From Staphylococcus simulans (GTDB taxonomy: Bacteria > Bacillota > Bacilli > Staphylococcales > Staphylococcaceae), in NCBI RefSeq assembly GCF_002994445.1, contig NZ_MRZJ01000016.1, positions 1 through 34,151 of the forward strand: a stretch of DNA of 34,151 nt. The letters are read 5' to 3'. Below are positions 26,201 to 34,151 of this stretch, in pieces. The notes below the pieces were generated by a model. The model was given only the letters and a program-made list of their open reading frames with translations. It searched no databases and was not told where the DNA came from. The first letter of the stretch is position 1, and each line of letters starts with the position of its first letter. A program made the translations under genes and the position numbers.

Positions 26201-28618
26201 GTTAAGCTTTTCAGTTAATGGACCTTGATACGGTTGTTGAATAGATGCGATTTTATCTTTTGCTGCTTGTTTTTTCTCTACAAAATCATTTTGCAATTGA
26301 GTAAGCTGAGTATTGTCTTCTGGTGAAATCGCGTTATCTGCATTTAATTGATTTAATGTTGATTTTGCTGTTTCCTCCGCTTTGGATGCAGCTGCAATCA
26401 ACGCTTCCGCTTGTGCAATCAGCTCATCTTGTTCATCGTTGATATTGTTATTGTTTTTATCATTGATATCCGGTATTGCAATTGGAGTAAGTTGATCTAA
26501 TTCTGCTTGTAATTGTGTTTTTAAACGTTCTGGCAGCTGATTCACTTTTTCTTGTGCAATTGATTTTTTATCTGTCGCTGATTGAATACTTGTTTGAAGT
26601 TCTGCTGCTTCATTGCTGTTCACTAATTGATCTGAAACAATCGCTTGTGCCTTTTCTTTAGCTTGTGCATGTGCAATCTTCGCTTCTTCAACTGAAGCTG
26701 TTGCTTCTGCCATAATTTGTTTGTCGATTTCTCTTTTTAATTCATCTGAAAGTTTTAACGGTACTGTTGAATGGTCTGTTGTAAGGTTATCCCACTGTTT
26801 ATCACCATTATCAAATGACCATTTCACAGGAACATTTAAAACATCTCCATCGTAATATTCTTTTAATTTCAACCACTTTTCTGAATTTGAACTGATATCA
26901 TTAACTGTTAATTCATGTTTTAAAGTAATTGGAAGCACATAAGTGTGGTCATAAAAACTTGGTTTAGATAAAGCTTGTGTTGTGCTGGTTAAGACCACTT
27001 TATTGGTACCATTCTGCGAAGCTGCGAAATCGCTTGTGTTCGGTTGTGCAGTTGCACTAATACCTTGCGGAAACTCTGCTGAAATTTCTACTTTTGATGG
27101 TAAAGTAGCAGGCTGAGACACTTCTCTTGTCGGAATATACTGAGTAACTGTAACTTTTCCATCTGTTCCGTTAACCGGATTAACGACTTGTGTTGTATAA
27201 GGTTGAATCGGAACTAACAAAATTCCTTTAACATGAAAAGCAGTCCCTGATGCATTTCTTCCTGTCATACTGTATGTCAGTTCACTCTTGTCTTGGAATG
27301 TGGCTGTTACTCGGTTAGGATATTCTTCTACTCCGCCTCTTGGCTGCTCTCCTGTAGAGATAATCACTTTTCCATCTTTCAACTCTAAATTGGCCGTAGC
27401 AGGAAACGGTTTTTGATTACTTACATAAAGTTCATTAATTTCATTGCGATCGAATGTTACAGATTTTCTAACATCAACTGCTTTGTTTCTATCATAATCA
27501 TCTAAATCATAAATGTTGAGTAACCCACTGACTGGATGTGCTTCGCTATTCAAAGCATTTAAACCATCAACCACTGTAGAAATCGGTGTCCCATTTTGAA
27601 TTGTATTATAAAATTCATCAAGCCTTGCTTTGTCAATATTTTGCAAGAACTTAATATTTGCTGTTGCGCCTCCTCCATCTTGAGAAGTCATAGATAACAT
27701 ATCACGTCCTGAAGTGAAGAAATATCTAATATCTGTTGGAAAGTTTGTGGAAGCTTGATCTCTTGTAACATGAACTAATGCATCTACTTTATGACCATCT
27801 GCTATACCCACATTATTGATATATACATAAGCTTCTGGGCTTGTGTTATTTAAAGTAATGTAATCACCTAAATAAGCATGAATAGCTCCATCATTTGTAT
27901 TCGTAAGCTTCTTACTTGTTACGTTTGTTCCATTTGTTAAGAACGAGTATGATTTACTATCATAGTTTGTAAATTTAGGAGAAAAGTTGATGTAATCAGG
28001 AGCAACGGTTTTTCCTGGATTTTCTACTTTCTTAACTAAATCGCCACTATAATCAATAATTTTCCCGTTATATGTTTCATTGTTTACGGGTGCAGGGATA
28101 CTTTCAAATGTATCTGCAGTTTCTAAAGCACGTCTTGTACGCGGTTTAGCGTTTGTTTCTGAAGTTGGTTGTTGTTCGACAACTGGTGTTGATTCTGATG
28201 ATGTTGTTTGTGAAGCGGTTGTTGTTTGAGTTGAAACTTCATTCGTTTCTGGTGTTGGAGCTTTTTGTTGAGTAGTTGATTCTTTTGATGTTGTTGGTGT
28301 TGCATTTGGATTTGTTGGTGCAGCTGTTTCAGAAGCAGGGGCCTCTGTTGTTACGGGTGGTGTAACGGCTGCTGTATCAGATATCTCTTGGGATGGTTGA
28401 GACGCTGATTCATTGTTTGAATGTGTATTTACAGTTTGAGATTGAACTGTAACGTCGTTTGTTGTTTGTTCTTCTGCTGCTTGCGCCTCATGGCTGAGTC
28501 CAAACAAGAATGTTGCTCCTACGAGGATAGAAGCGGTTCCTACCGTAAATTTACGGATTGAATACTTGTTTTGCTTATTCGGCAGAAAATCAAGTCTTCT
28601 CTTTGATTGTTGTTTCAT
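20228..28618 (-). CDS. Giant LPKTG surface protein with about 20 helical/EF-hand-like repeats
   Basis: Sortase-anchored wall protein of 2796 residues. A YSIRK signal peptide ([18 protein letters not shown], cleavage after about residue 48) is followed by a Ser/Thr/Glu/Gln-rich stretch to about 165 and a non-repetitive putative ligand-binding region at about 170-630 (beta-rich, motif [20 protein letters not shown]). Then come about 20 repeats of some 98 residues at about 630-2605: two or three helices rich in Ala, Glu, Gln and Lys, ending in a loop such as [17 protein letters not shown] that resembles an EF-hand/dockerin Ca2+ loop. The helical part resembles GA-like domains. After a low-complexity stalk, LPKTG lies at about 2762, then a hydrophobic segment and RNRRSTNE. 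Start ATG follows GGAGG. Role inferred: adhesion or biofilm, possibly calcium-dependent. Not matched to a named protein. Confidence 0.93.
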   Translation of the reverse strand: MKQQSKRRLDFLPNKQNKYSIRKFTVGTASILVGATFLFGLSHEAQAAEEQTTNDVTVQSQTVNTHSNNESASQPSQEISDTAAVTPPVTTEAPASETAAPTNPNATPTTSKESTTQQKAPTPETNEVSTQTTTASQTTSSESTPVVEQQPTSETNAKPRTRRALETADTFESIPAPVNNETYNGKIIDYSGDLVKKVENPGKTVAPDYINFSPKFTNYDSKSYSFLTNGTNVTSKKLTNTNDGAIHAYLGDYITLNNTSPEAYVYINNVGIADGHKVDALVHVTRDQASTNFPTDIRYFFTSGRDMLSMTSQDGGGATANIKFLQNIDKARLDEFYNTIQNGTPISTVVDGLNALNSEAHPVSGLLNIYDLDDYDRNKAVDVRKSVTFDRNEINELYVSNQKPFPATANLELKDGKVIISTGEQPRGGVEEYPNRVTATFQDKSELTYSMTGRNASGTAFHVKGILLVPIQPYTTQVVNPVNGTDGKVTVTQYIPTREVSQPATLPSKVEISAEFPQGISATAQPNTSDFAASQNGTNKVVLTSTTQALSKPSFYDHTYVLPITLKHELTVNDISSNSEKWLKLKEYYDGDVLNVPVKWSFDNGDKQWDNLTTDHSTVPLKLSDELKREIDKQIMAEATASVEEAKIAHAQAKEKAQAIVSDQLVNSNEAAELQTSIQSATDKKSIAQEKVNQLPERLKTQLQAELDQLTPIAIPDINDKNNNNINDEQDELIAQAEALIAAASKAEETAKSTLNQLNADNAISPEDNTQLTQLQNDFVEKKQAAKDKIASIQQPYQGPLTEKLNKLLGINVPEVNDRDGNGKPDELDAQEQKNADLLNAAADLVAKAEEADKTAQTKLQSAIDNNLITPEESTDLISAKDNAAAAKTKAEESVHALPQDMQKSLLDRLNKLQGIEVPSINDKNKNDIPDTQDELIEAAKLSIKEVQDAEATAKSELETAQADQAINQNEHDNLERLQNDFTAKKQAATDKVNAIDSKYNSDLLNKLAALNGIDVPAVNDENNNGKPDSAEEEDNSRLLDEIRAAIEAAKNADQAAQEKLKEVKQDDVVSQAELDGLYTVEDNADNTATEARRLIEQLPENLQAPFLEEVNALNGIEIPGINDFDNNNIPDDQDEFIKAAEVSIKEAKDANDLAKSELATAQSDQVINPTEHSNLERLQNDFTIKKQAAEDKVNTIDPKYRKDLPEQLQALTGITVPEINDANSNGKLDSQEQQEQIAQQDAALQAATDLVEKAEQADRAAQEQLQSANDNNLITPEESASLTTAKDNAATTKTAADEAVKALPQEVQGPLLERLKKLNGIEVPSINDKNSNNIPDNQDELIKAAEVSLKEAQNADALAKSELVTAQADQAINPTEHNNLDELQNDFTTKKQAATDKVNAIDEKYRKDLPEQLQALTGIAVPEVNDTNNNGQPDDAEQTALDTLLADAKAALEKAKATDKAAKAQLSEAEQDQVINPVEHEGLETAKTTAATAKSEAAVKINALPETLRAPLQAELDQLNGITIPSINDENTNQIPDDQDALIEAAKAAVQAAEAAEVSAKAALNKADENQAITPEEHQQLSDLQADFVQKKAAADQAVNAINEAFRGVLPGKLAALTGIDVPEVNDADSNGKLDAVEAQELQDALQAATELVEKAEQADKTAQNQLQSASANDLITPEEHASLTAAKDNATTTKSAADEAVKTLPEAVQGPLLERLNQLHNIQVPSINDENNNNIPDNQDELIKAAEVALKEVQDADASANSELTKAQADQVINPTEHDNLDGLQDDFTTKKQVATDKVNAIDEKYRGDLPQQLAALNGINVPSVNDKNSNGIEDSIDSLLADVQKSIDAAKAMADQAQDKLNEAKADQLINPKELEALTGIKNLAEANKQAAQAKINSLPQQYQAPLQAQLDQINIIALPEVNDKDANQIDDHTDELKAAVQTLVDEAKAANQAAHQEKSDIEKDNLVTPLEQAQLKDKARYAAEAKQLAQRAVDMISETLRPKFQAQLDALVPVEMANINDQNSNGIDDVQDRLIEDAQKAIKAAQDAEAAAQIGLNAALDNEVITDSEQNILDALQKDFEAKKAIAQEKVDLVEDALKGDMPSTLEQLHGITVPEVNDKNHNGVDDALDATLQALIQKAEDANQDAHKHLSEANTDNLVTPEEHAALVSDQTKADTTKAEAVAAVKESRIPETVKAELLEVLAQLDNIDVPQVNDANNNKIADDVDAQLAEAEELVKKAETLNAAAQNELAKAEADQLITPSEHQALTQQQVLFEGAKAAAEQWVAQLPKAYQSQFEARLNPLYGINIPDINDQNSNNIKDSDDAARAEAEEFVKVAQLMDTKLQEKLKDLTSDALINPEEYNQLAQLNAIYEDVKAQAAAKVSQLPATLKGDLQAILASLKGITLPQVNDKNHNDIDDATDQNINEANVALEAAKAADKAAKAAFNEAITDNLITSEEQATLKAQQANAQNTKALAQSKVDALPTELKGSLDSELARLTGIVVPEINDANANGTNDIQDQWLNDAIEAVNAAKAADKTAKAHYNKAVTDNLITSEEQATLKAQQANAQNTKALAQNKVDALPTELKGSLDSELGQLTGIVVPDVSEHIGLESSSEVSSEESLDAASVNTDETMNTDNHQTSSETSEVHNQSENAHVNQLNKDTDTNEETVAKELVQVETGKNEATAVHEQVKAEQPTQLNSGTNVEDGGIQAGNNDRVVNAGVETTHQEVQNNSSHTTEKAAQDVKPAVSQSKQALPKTGSTASNGLLLGGIVALIGAAFVLRNRRSTNE
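20790..26720 (-). repeat. Tandem 98-codon repeats of the giant surface protein
   Basis: About 20 units of roughly 294 bases. Each ends in a loop of the form (V/I)ND-x-(N/D)-x-N-x-x-x-D-x-x-D, for example [28 protein letters not shown] and [14 protein letters not shown]; 19 such loops are clear and the last (VPDVSEH) has decayed. Units near the N terminus alternate between PSINDxNxNxIPD and PEVNDxNxNGxPD types, suggesting duplication of pairs. Confidence 0.85.
20793..21254 (-). repeat. Near-identical recent duplication, period 294 bases
   Basis: 20793-20960 and 21087-21254 differ at only a handful of bases over 168 positions, far less than other units, and encode the same TGIV...KGSLDSEL...NKVDAL peptide region. 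This marks a recent unit duplication at the C-terminal end of the array. Confidence 0.85.
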
Positions 28619-28824
28619 TGATGGTTCCTCCGTTGTATCTTTGTCTATATGCTGAAAATGATGACTTTATTTTCATCCCTTAACTTTTGGTCGTTAAGAG
28701 AACAAAATTTATATTAACGTATTTTCGACAAAAAAAGATGAACATCAAATGAATAGTAAAAATAGTGTATGTCTAAAGTAAAAAAAGTGTAATCAACTAG
28801 AATGTGTTTATCATTTAGTTTTAT

Positions 28825-29646
28825 TTATTCTTTTAAATATTCTAAAGCTTGTTTGTAAATGTTTTCAGATACTGTTTTTTCTTCGATTTTGCATTGTTTT
28901 GATTGCAATATAAACTCTGTCGGCGTCATGTTGAATTGGGATTTAAAGTTCTTCAAAAAGGTACGAAAACTAGCGAAATGATACGTTTTCCACAGTTCTT
29001 TTTCATTACCGCTGACCAGTAAGTCTTCTGCGAAACGATAGAGTTTGATGCGTCTAACATATTCACTAAAACCAATACGCATTTCAGATTTAAACTTTCT
29101 TGAAAGAAAGCTGCTGTTCACAAATAAACATTGCGCAACATCCCCTAATGCCAAAGGTGCTTTATAATTATTATTAATATGTGTAATCGCTTTAACTATT
29201 ATTTCATTTTTCGTGAAGTTAAATATATAACTATCAAATTCACTATAATATATATGCATATAATTAATCAGTTTAATGACATTAATATCTGCCATCAGCA
29301 GATCTTCCTCATACACATAACGAATATAGTTCAGCATAGCTTTCTTCATGCCGCATTTGATTTCATATGTTTTCTTGATTTTCCCAGAGATTCTTAAATA
29401 GTATTTATTAAAGTGGATTTTATTGATAGACAGACAAATAATACTGCCTTTAATACTTTGGATATTCGAGACTCTCATTTCCGGCGTAGTGATAAAGATA
29501 TCTCCCGCCGAATACTCGGCTTTCCTTTCATCCATGATCATTTTTGCTCTGCCGCTTATCACAAAATATACTGTAATGTACTGGCTGTTATGCATTAATT
29601 CGAAATTACAAAAAGTTGAAGTAAAAATATTGTATGTACAGTCCAT
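28825..29646 (-). CDS. AraC-family regulator (copy 2)
   Basis: About 273 residues from the ATG at 29646 (MDCTYNIFTSTFCNFELMHN), chosen because AGGAG lies ten bases upstream; the longer frame begins at 29682 with no such site. N-terminal sensing region shows YITVYFVISGRAKM and YSAGDIFITTPEMR; C-terminal AraC domain shows two helix-turn-helix units (LALGDVAQCLFVNSSFLSRK then FKSEMRIGFSEYVRRIKL, and FASFRTFLKNFKSQFNMTP). It is clearly paralogous to the AraC protein at 18767-19597. It lies between two LPKTG surface-protein genes, all on one strand, 206 bases upstream of the giant gene, so it may control one or both. The 206-base gap to the giant gene start is AT-rich without a clear terminator or strong promoter. 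Confidence 0.85.
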   Translation of the reverse strand: MDCTYNIFTSTFCNFELMHNSQYITVYFVISGRAKMIMDERKAEYSAGDIFITTPEMRVSNIQSIKGSIICLSINKIHFNKYYLRISGKIKKTYEIKCGMKKAMLNYIRYVYEEDLLMADINVIKLINYMHIYYSEFDSYIFNFTKNEIIVKAITHINNNYKAPLALGDVAQCLFVNSSFLSRKFKSEMRIGFSEYVRRIKLYRFAEDLLVSGNEKELWKTYHFASFRTFLKNFKSQFNMTPTEFILQSKQCKIEEKTVSENIYKQALEYLKE

Positions 29647-29779
29647 AGTTGCTGCTCCTATTAAGTTGATAAAATAACGCAAGATAAATCATAAAAATGG
29701 ATATAAAAGTGAATAAAAAGTGTAGTTAAAAGTGAAATGCAAACAAAGAGGGTCGTTTGCGAAGTGTGTGTTAAAAGGG

Positions 29780-29793
29780 TTCTCTTGTGAGAA
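29780..29793. promoter_or_regulatory. Dyad upstream of AraC copy 2
   Basis: TTCTC-TTGT-GAGAA is a perfect 5-bp inverted repeat in the 245-base gap upstream of the AraC gene. A weak minus-strand promoter (TTCAAT, 17 bases, TATGAT) lies just upstream of it, near 29810-29840. Possible autoregulatory site; weak evidence. Confidence 0.3.
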
Positions 29794-29891
29794 TTAACCT
29801 AACTATCATATAACAAAGTTGTTCGGAATTGAATACTTTTCCAAAAATTAATTAAGATTAAATACAAAATCAGGGATTTCCCTATAGAATT

Positions 29892-29926
29892 AAAAAAGGT
29901 CGCACTCAATAAAGAGTACGACCTTT
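29892..29926 (-). terminator. Terminator of the Rib-repeat surface-protein gene
   Basis: AAAGGTCGTACTC pairs with GAGTGCGACCTTT (13 bp) with a 6-base loop, followed by TTTTTT on the minus strand, 22 bases after the stop. Confidence 0.88.
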
Positions 29927-29947
29927 AAAACTAGCTATGGCTTAGTT

Positions 29948-32900
29948 TTATTTGTTGTCATCGTGGTTGCGACGTTTTCTGAATAATAGGATTGATCCTA
30001 GTACTGCAAATAATCCGCCGAATAATACGCCACTATTTGAAGTGTTTTCACCTGTTTTTGGTAATGCTTTTGTTTTTTGATTTGCTTTTTCAGGTGATTT
30101 TTGAGCTGCTTTACCAGAAGCATGTTTAGAAACTTTTGCTTTCGCATTTGATGCTTTTGCTTCCGATGGTTTTGATGGTGCTTGTTTTGCATTGTTTGCT
30201 TTTGGTTCTTGAGGTTTCACTTTACCGTCTTTAGACGTTGGTACCCCTTCGCCATTGCTTTCTACAACTGCTGTTGCGGTTTTAGAAACATTACCAGCTT
30301 CATCTACAGCTACTGCAGAAACTTTGTCTCCTGCTTTCAATGTTACGCATGATGGTACTTTAACAGTCCATTTACCATTTTGGTCTACTTGTGCTGTTGC
30401 AGTAGAACCATCTTTGAATGTCACTGTTACTGTTGTACCTGGCTCTGCAGTTCCTGAAACTGTTTTATCTCCAGTATGAACATTATTCACACATGGTGCT
30501 TCTGGTGCAACTGTGTCTTTTACAGTTGCAGTTGTTATTTTCGATGTGTTGCCTGCTTTATCAATACTTACCGCATTGACAGTATCTCCATCTTTCAACA
30601 CTACATTCGCAGGGACATCTACTGTCCATTTACCATCTGGGCCTACTTGTGTTGTTACAGTAGAACCATCTGGGAATGTCACTGTTACTGTTGTACCTGG
30701 TTCTGCAGTTCCTGTAATAACTTTAGCACCTGCTTCAATTGGGTTAACAACTGGCGCATCTGGTGCAACTGTGTCTTTTACAGTTGTAATTGTTGTTTTT
30801 GATGTGTTGCCTGCTTTGTCAGTAATCACTACTTTAACAGTATCTCCATCTTTCAATACTACATTTGCAGGGACATCTACTGTCCATTTACCGTCTGGAC
30901 CTACTTGTGTTGTTACAGTAGAACCGTCTGGGAATGTCACTGTTACTTTTGTACCTGGCTCTTTGCCTGTACCTGTAATAACTTTAGCACCTGCTTCAAT
31001 TGGGTTAACAACTGGTGCTTCTGGTGCAATTGTATCATGTGCAGTAACTGTTACTTCAACTGTATCTTTTGTACCGTCTGGATAAGTGACTACAACTTTT
31101 ACTGTAGTTTTATCTCCTTCTAAAGCATCTTTCGGAGCAGTTACTGTAACTAAACCAGTTGTTTTATCAACAGTTGCAGTCCATCCATAATCTTTGCCGC
31201 TGTTATTCACAACTTCGAAAGTTGAACCTGCTGGTACACGATCGCCTGTTTGAGGAATTACAACTGCTTGACCTGGGTTCACTTGGCTATCGTTGTAATC
31301 TGGTGTGAACACATCAGCATCTGGTTGCGGAAGTACTGTGATTGTGACTGTTGTATGGTCTTTTGTGCCATCTGGGTAAGTCACTGTCACTGGTACTTCG
31401 TATGTGCCTGGGATTGATCCGCTTGGAATTAACGTTGGATTATCCACTGTCACTTTTGGTTGGTCACCAGTAGTTGGGAAACCTGGAACACTTACTCTTG
31501 ATACAATTTCATCAATTGTTGTATGACCGCCAAATGGTTTTCCGATTGGTTGTGTCACTGGTTCATAAGTGTCTGAGTCTTTTGGTCCCACAGTTACTTG
31601 AACAGTAATATGATCTTTCGTGCCGTCCGGATAAGTGACTGTTACAGGTGCTTCATATGTGCCTGGAACTGTTCCGTTTGGAATTAATGAAGTATCATCT
31701 ACTGTTACTTTTGGTTGGTCACCAGTAGTTGGGTAGCCTGGAACTGTTACTTTTGATACGACATCTTCTGCAGTTGTAGGTGTACCATATGGTTTTTCTA
31801 CTTTTTCTGCTGTTGGTTCGTATTTATCATTTAACGGTTGTGGTGCTACAACTACTTGTACAGTTACATGATCTTGTGAACCATCTGGATATGTCACTGT
31901 AACCGGTACTTCATAAGTACCTGGGACTTTTCCATCTGGAATCAATGCTGGATTATCCACTGTTACTTTATATGGATTATCCGCTTTAGAATATCCTGGA
32001 ATACTTACTTTTGATACGACATCTTCTACAGTTGTAGGTGTACCGTATGGTTTTTCTACTTTTTCTGTTGTCGGTTCAAAGATATCTGAATCTTTTGGTC
32101 CTACAGTTACTTGAACAGTAATATGATCTTTTGTGCCATCTGGGTAAGTCACTGTTACTGGTACTTCATATGTGCCTGGAACTTTTCCATCTGGAATCAA
32201 CGCTGGATTATCTACTGTTACTTTCGGTTGTTCTCCAGTAGTTGGGTAGCCTGGAACGCTTACTTTTGATATCACATCTTCAGCTGTTGTTGGTTGACCA
32301 TATGGTTTTTCAATCGGTTGTACCACTGGTTCATAAGTGTCTGAATCTTTTGGCGCTACTACAACTGTGACTGTTGTATGGTCTTTAGTTCCATCCGGAT
32401 ATGTCACTGTTACTGGTACTTCATATGTGCCTGGGACTTTTCCATCTGGAATCAACGTTGGGTTATCCACTGTTACTTTTGGTTGTTCTCCATCTTTAGG
32501 GAAGTCTGGGACTGTTACTTTTGATGTTATTTCATCAGCTGTTGTCGGTGTACCATATGTTTTTTCAATATTATCCACTGTTGGTTGGTACGTATCTGAA
32601 TCTTTTGGTCCTACAGTTACTTTGACAGTAATTGTATCTGTTGTTTTATCAGGATATGTCACTGTCGCTGGAACTTCGAACTCTCCTGAAACTTGGCCAT
32701 TAGGGATTTTAGATTCGTCCACTGTCACTACATATGGTTGACCGTCTTTTGGATAGCCTGGAACTGTCACTTTATCTTTTACTTCATCAACTGTTGTTGG
32801 TGTACCGAAATGTTTAATAATTTCTCCTGCTCTTGGATCATATTTATCATTTTGCGGTTGTTCTCCAACTGTTACTTTCACTGTTACTTTATCAGTTGTG

Positions 32901-34151
32901 CCGTCTGGGTAAGTGACTGTTACTGGAACATCGTATGTGCCAGGTTGGTCGCCTTTTGGTAATTTAGTCGGATCATCTACTGTTACTGTTGGTTGTTGAC
33001 CTTCTTTAGGGAAACCTGGAACCGCTACTTTTGATACCACATCTTCTGCAGTTGTAGGTGTACCAAATGGTTTTTCTACTTTTTCAGTAGTAGGTTCATA
33101 TTTCGTATTATCTGGTTGTTTGCCCACTGTCACATTTACTGTTACATGGTCTTTTGTACCATCCGGATATGTCACTGTTACATTGACTGGTGTTGTACCT
33201 TCAGTATTACCGTCAGGTAATTGTGATGGATCATCCACAGTTACTACTGGTGTACCTTTATCTGCTGGGAAGTTTGGCACTGTTACTTTTGCTTTTACTT
33301 CATCGGCTGTTGTTGGTGTGCCATATGGTTTTGTGATGTTTTCCACTGTTGGTTGGTACGTATCTGAATCTTTTGGTCCCACAGTTACTTTGACATTAAC
33401 AGTGTCTGTTGTTTTGTCTGGGTAAGTCACTGTCACTGGGACTTCGAATTCTCCACTTGTTTGACCGTCTGGAACTTTTGTTTCATCCACTGTTACTACT
33501 GGTTGATCACCTGTTGTTGGGAAGTCTGGTACGGTTACTTTACCTTTCACTTCTTCAACTGTTGTCGGTGTACCATATGGTTTTGTGATGTTTTCTACTG
33601 TTGGTTCATAAGTTGTAGAATCTTTTGGCCCTACTGTTACTTTGACATTGACTGCATCTGTTGTTTTATCTGGGTAAGTCACTGTCGCCGGTACTTCGAA
33701 TTCACCACTTGTTTGACCGTCTGGAACTTTTGTTTCATCTACTGTCACTACATATGGTTGAGCACTTTCTGGATATCCTGGAACTGTTACTTTACCTTTT
33801 ACTTCTTCCGGTGTTGTTGGTTGACCGTATGGTTTTGTAATTTCTCCGGCGTTCGGATCATATTTCGCATTATCTGCTTGATCGCCAACTGTAACTTTAA
33901 CTGTTACTTTGTCTGTTGTACCGTCTGGGTATGTGACTGTTACTGGTACATCAAACACACCTGTTGTTTCGCCATTAGGTACTTTCGTAGAATCATCCAC
34001 TGTTACCACTGGTGTACCTTTATCTGCTGGGAAGTCTGGCACTGTTACTTTGCCTTTCACTTCATCGGCAGTTGTCGGTGTACCGAATGGTTTTGTGATT
34101 TCACCTGTTGTTGGTTCATATTTCGCGTTATCCGCTTGATTACCTACTGTG
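29948..34151 (-). CDS. LPKTG surface protein with Rib repeats and Ig-like domains (C-terminal part)
   Basis: The C-terminal 1400 residues of a wall-anchored protein; the frame stays open to the window edge, so N-terminal signal and ligand domain lie beyond it. In order: eleven Rib/alpha-type repeats of about 83 residues (KPYGTPTTAEDV, TVTYPDGTKDH); one related YPDG domain without the KPYG start (VFTPDYNDSQVNPGQ); three bacterial Ig-like (Big_6 type) domains (APEAPVVNPIEAGAKVITG, GPDGKWTVDVPANV); an Ala/Lys/Pro/Ser stalk; and LPKTGENTSNSGVLFGG with a hydrophobic segment and FRKRRNHDDNK. The role is probably a long stalk lifting an adhesive head from the wall, as for Rib-type proteins. The third Ig domain carries two cysteines absent from the other two. 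A strong terminator follows. Confidence 0.93.
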   Translation of the reverse strand, partial: TVGNQADNAKYEPTTGEITKPFGTPTTADEVKGKVTVPDFPADKGTPVVTVDDSTKVPNGETTGVFDVPVTVTYPDGTTDKVTVKVTVGDQADNAKYDPNAGEITKPYGQPTTPEEVKGKVTVPGYPESAQPYVVTVDETKVPDGQTSGEFEVPATVTYPDKTTDAVNVKVTVGPKDSTTYEPTVENITKPYGTPTTVEEVKGKVTVPDFPTTGDQPVVTVDETKVPDGQTSGEFEVPVTVTYPDKTTDTVNVKVTVGPKDSDTYQPTVENITKPYGTPTTADEVKAKVTVPNFPADKGTPVVTVDDPSQLPDGNTEGTTPVNVTVTYPDGTKDHVTVNVTVGKQPDNTKYEPTTEKVEKPFGTPTTAEDVVSKVAVPGFPKEGQQPTVTVDDPTKLPKGDQPGTYDVPVTVTYPDGTTDKVTVKVTVGEQPQNDKYDPRAGEIIKHFGTPTTVDEVKDKVTVPGYPKDGQPYVVTVDESKIPNGQVSGEFEVPATVTYPDKTTDTITVKVTVGPKDSDTYQPTVDNIEKTYGTPTTADEITSKVTVPDFPKDGEQPKVTVDNPTLIPDGKVPGTYEVPVTVTYPDGTKDHTTVTVVVAPKDSDTYEPVVQPIEKPYGQPTTAEDVISKVSVPGYPTTGEQPKVTVDNPALIPDGKVPGTYEVPVTVTYPDGTKDHITVQVTVGPKDSDIFEPTTEKVEKPYGTPTTVEDVVSKVSIPGYSKADNPYKVTVDNPALIPDGKVPGTYEVPVTVTYPDGSQDHVTVQVVVAPQPLNDKYEPTAEKVEKPYGTPTTAEDVVSKVTVPGYPTTGDQPKVTVDDTSLIPNGTVPGTYEAPVTVTYPDGTKDHITVQVTVGPKDSDTYEPVTQPIGKPFGGHTTIDEIVSRVSVPGFPTTGDQPKVTVDNPTLIPSGSIPGTYEVPVTVTYPDGTKDHTTVTITVLPQPDADVFTPDYNDSQVNPGQAVVIPQTGDRVPAGSTFEVVNNSGKDYGWTATVDKTTGLVTVTAPKDALEGDKTTVKVVVTYPDGTKDTVEVTVTAHDTIAPEAPVVNPIEAGAKVITGTGKEPGTKVTVTFPDGSTVTTQVGPDGKWTVDVPANVVLKDGDTVKVVITDKAGNTSKTTITTVKDTVAPDAPVVNPIEAGAKVITGTAEPGTTVTVTFPDGSTVTTQVGPDGKWTVDVPANVVLKDGDTVNAVSIDKAGNTSKITTATVKDTVAPEAPCVNNVHTGDKTVSGTAEPGTTVTVTFKDGSTATAQVDQNGKWTVKVPSCVTLKAGDKVSAVAVDEAGNVSKTATAVVESNGEGVPTSKDGKVKPQEPKANNAKQAPSKPSEAKASNAKAKVSKHASGKAAQKSPEKANQKTKALPKTGENTSNSGVLFGGLFAVLGSILLFRKRRNHDDNK
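30250..31045 (-). repeat. Three tandem Ig-like domains
   Basis: Three units of about 85-88 residues. The first two are almost identical (shared VVNPIEAGAKVITGT and GPDGKWTVDVPANVVLKDGD); the first has an extra two-residue insertion (GTGKEPGTK versus GTAEPGTT). The third has diverged and contains two cysteines. Confidence 0.85.
31321..34151 (-). repeat. Array of eleven visible Rib repeats, continuing past the edge
   Basis: Units of roughly 250 bases, each starting near Y(E/D/Q)P and ending near VTV(G/A)P(K/Q). Two subtypes alternate irregularly: one with TVDETKVPDGQTSGEFEVP and TYPDKTTD, the other with TVDNPxLIPDGKVPGTYEVP and TYPDGTKDH, which shows duplication of blocks rather than of single units. 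Confidence 0.85.

Noticed and set aside
20790..26720. CRISPR-like regular repeats
   Set aside because: The period is about 294 bases, repeats are coding and diverged, and there are no short identical repeats with unique spacers.
29739..29760. GCAAAC/GTTTGC hairpin upstream of AraC copy 2
   Set aside because: Six-base stem without U-run or relation to a promoter; could be chance in AT-rich DNA.
30513..31085. Plus-strand ORF of 190 residues opposite the Ig-like domains
   Set aside because: Antisense shadow of a Thr/Val-rich repeat region; the periodicity follows the real gene.

Overview
The window reads as chromosomal DNA of a low-GC Gram-positive coccus, most likely a coagulase-negative Staphylococcus. 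The evidence is the YSIRK signal peptides, the LPKTG sorting signals, strong GGAGG ribosome binding sites, and the pairing of choline-oxidation (cud-type) genes with an indolepyruvate/2-oxo acid decarboxylase. The species cannot be fixed from the sequence alone; the S. carnosus/S. simulans group is a guess.

Layout. 1-3058 (-): the 5' part of a YSIRK adhesin gene (Ser/Thr-rich stalk, beta-helix adhesive domain, G5-like region) that carries a one-base frameshift inside its signal peptide. 3517-9366: a choline to glycine betaine module, betA and betB (-), the GbsR/CudC-type regulator (+) and a BCCT transporter (-). 9814-13811: a thiamine-diphosphate 2-oxo acid decarboxylase, a broken small ORF, a MarR regulator, a small membrane protein and a CstA-like three-domain sulfurtransferase. 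13922-14314: a compact locus that looks like an SOS-regulated type I toxin-antitoxin system. 14358-17387: a fructokinase/TetR operon divergent from a YhgE/Pip-type membrane protein. 17455-18540: an unrecognised protein with a very Lys-rich tail. 18767-34151: an AraC regulator, tRNA-Ser(UGA), a 2796-residue LPKTG protein, a second AraC regulator, and the C-terminal 1400 or so residues of a third surface protein (Rib repeats, Ig-like domains, LPKTG).

How the parts work together. The cud module takes up choline or betaine and oxidises choline through betaine aldehyde to the osmoprotectant glycine betaine. Palindromes of the form GTTAAA(T)...(A)TTTAAC lie in both the betB and cudT upstream regions and are candidate CudC operators. 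The surface-protein cluster looks like an adhesion/biofilm region with two related AraC regulators beside the large genes.

The strongest candidate for an undescribed system is 13922-14314. A perfect LexA-type box (CGAAC-N4-GTTCG) and a second imperfect one flank or overlap a sigma-A-like promoter. The promoter drives a 37-residue hydrophobic, basic-tailed peptide. Its leader contains a perfect 7-base anti-Shine-Dalgarno sequence, and its predicted 5' end is complementary to its 3' region. A convergent antisense RNA has its own promoter (TTGAAA-17-TAAGAT) and intrinsic terminator and covers the toxin 3' UTR. All of this is read from sequence; expression and toxicity are inference.
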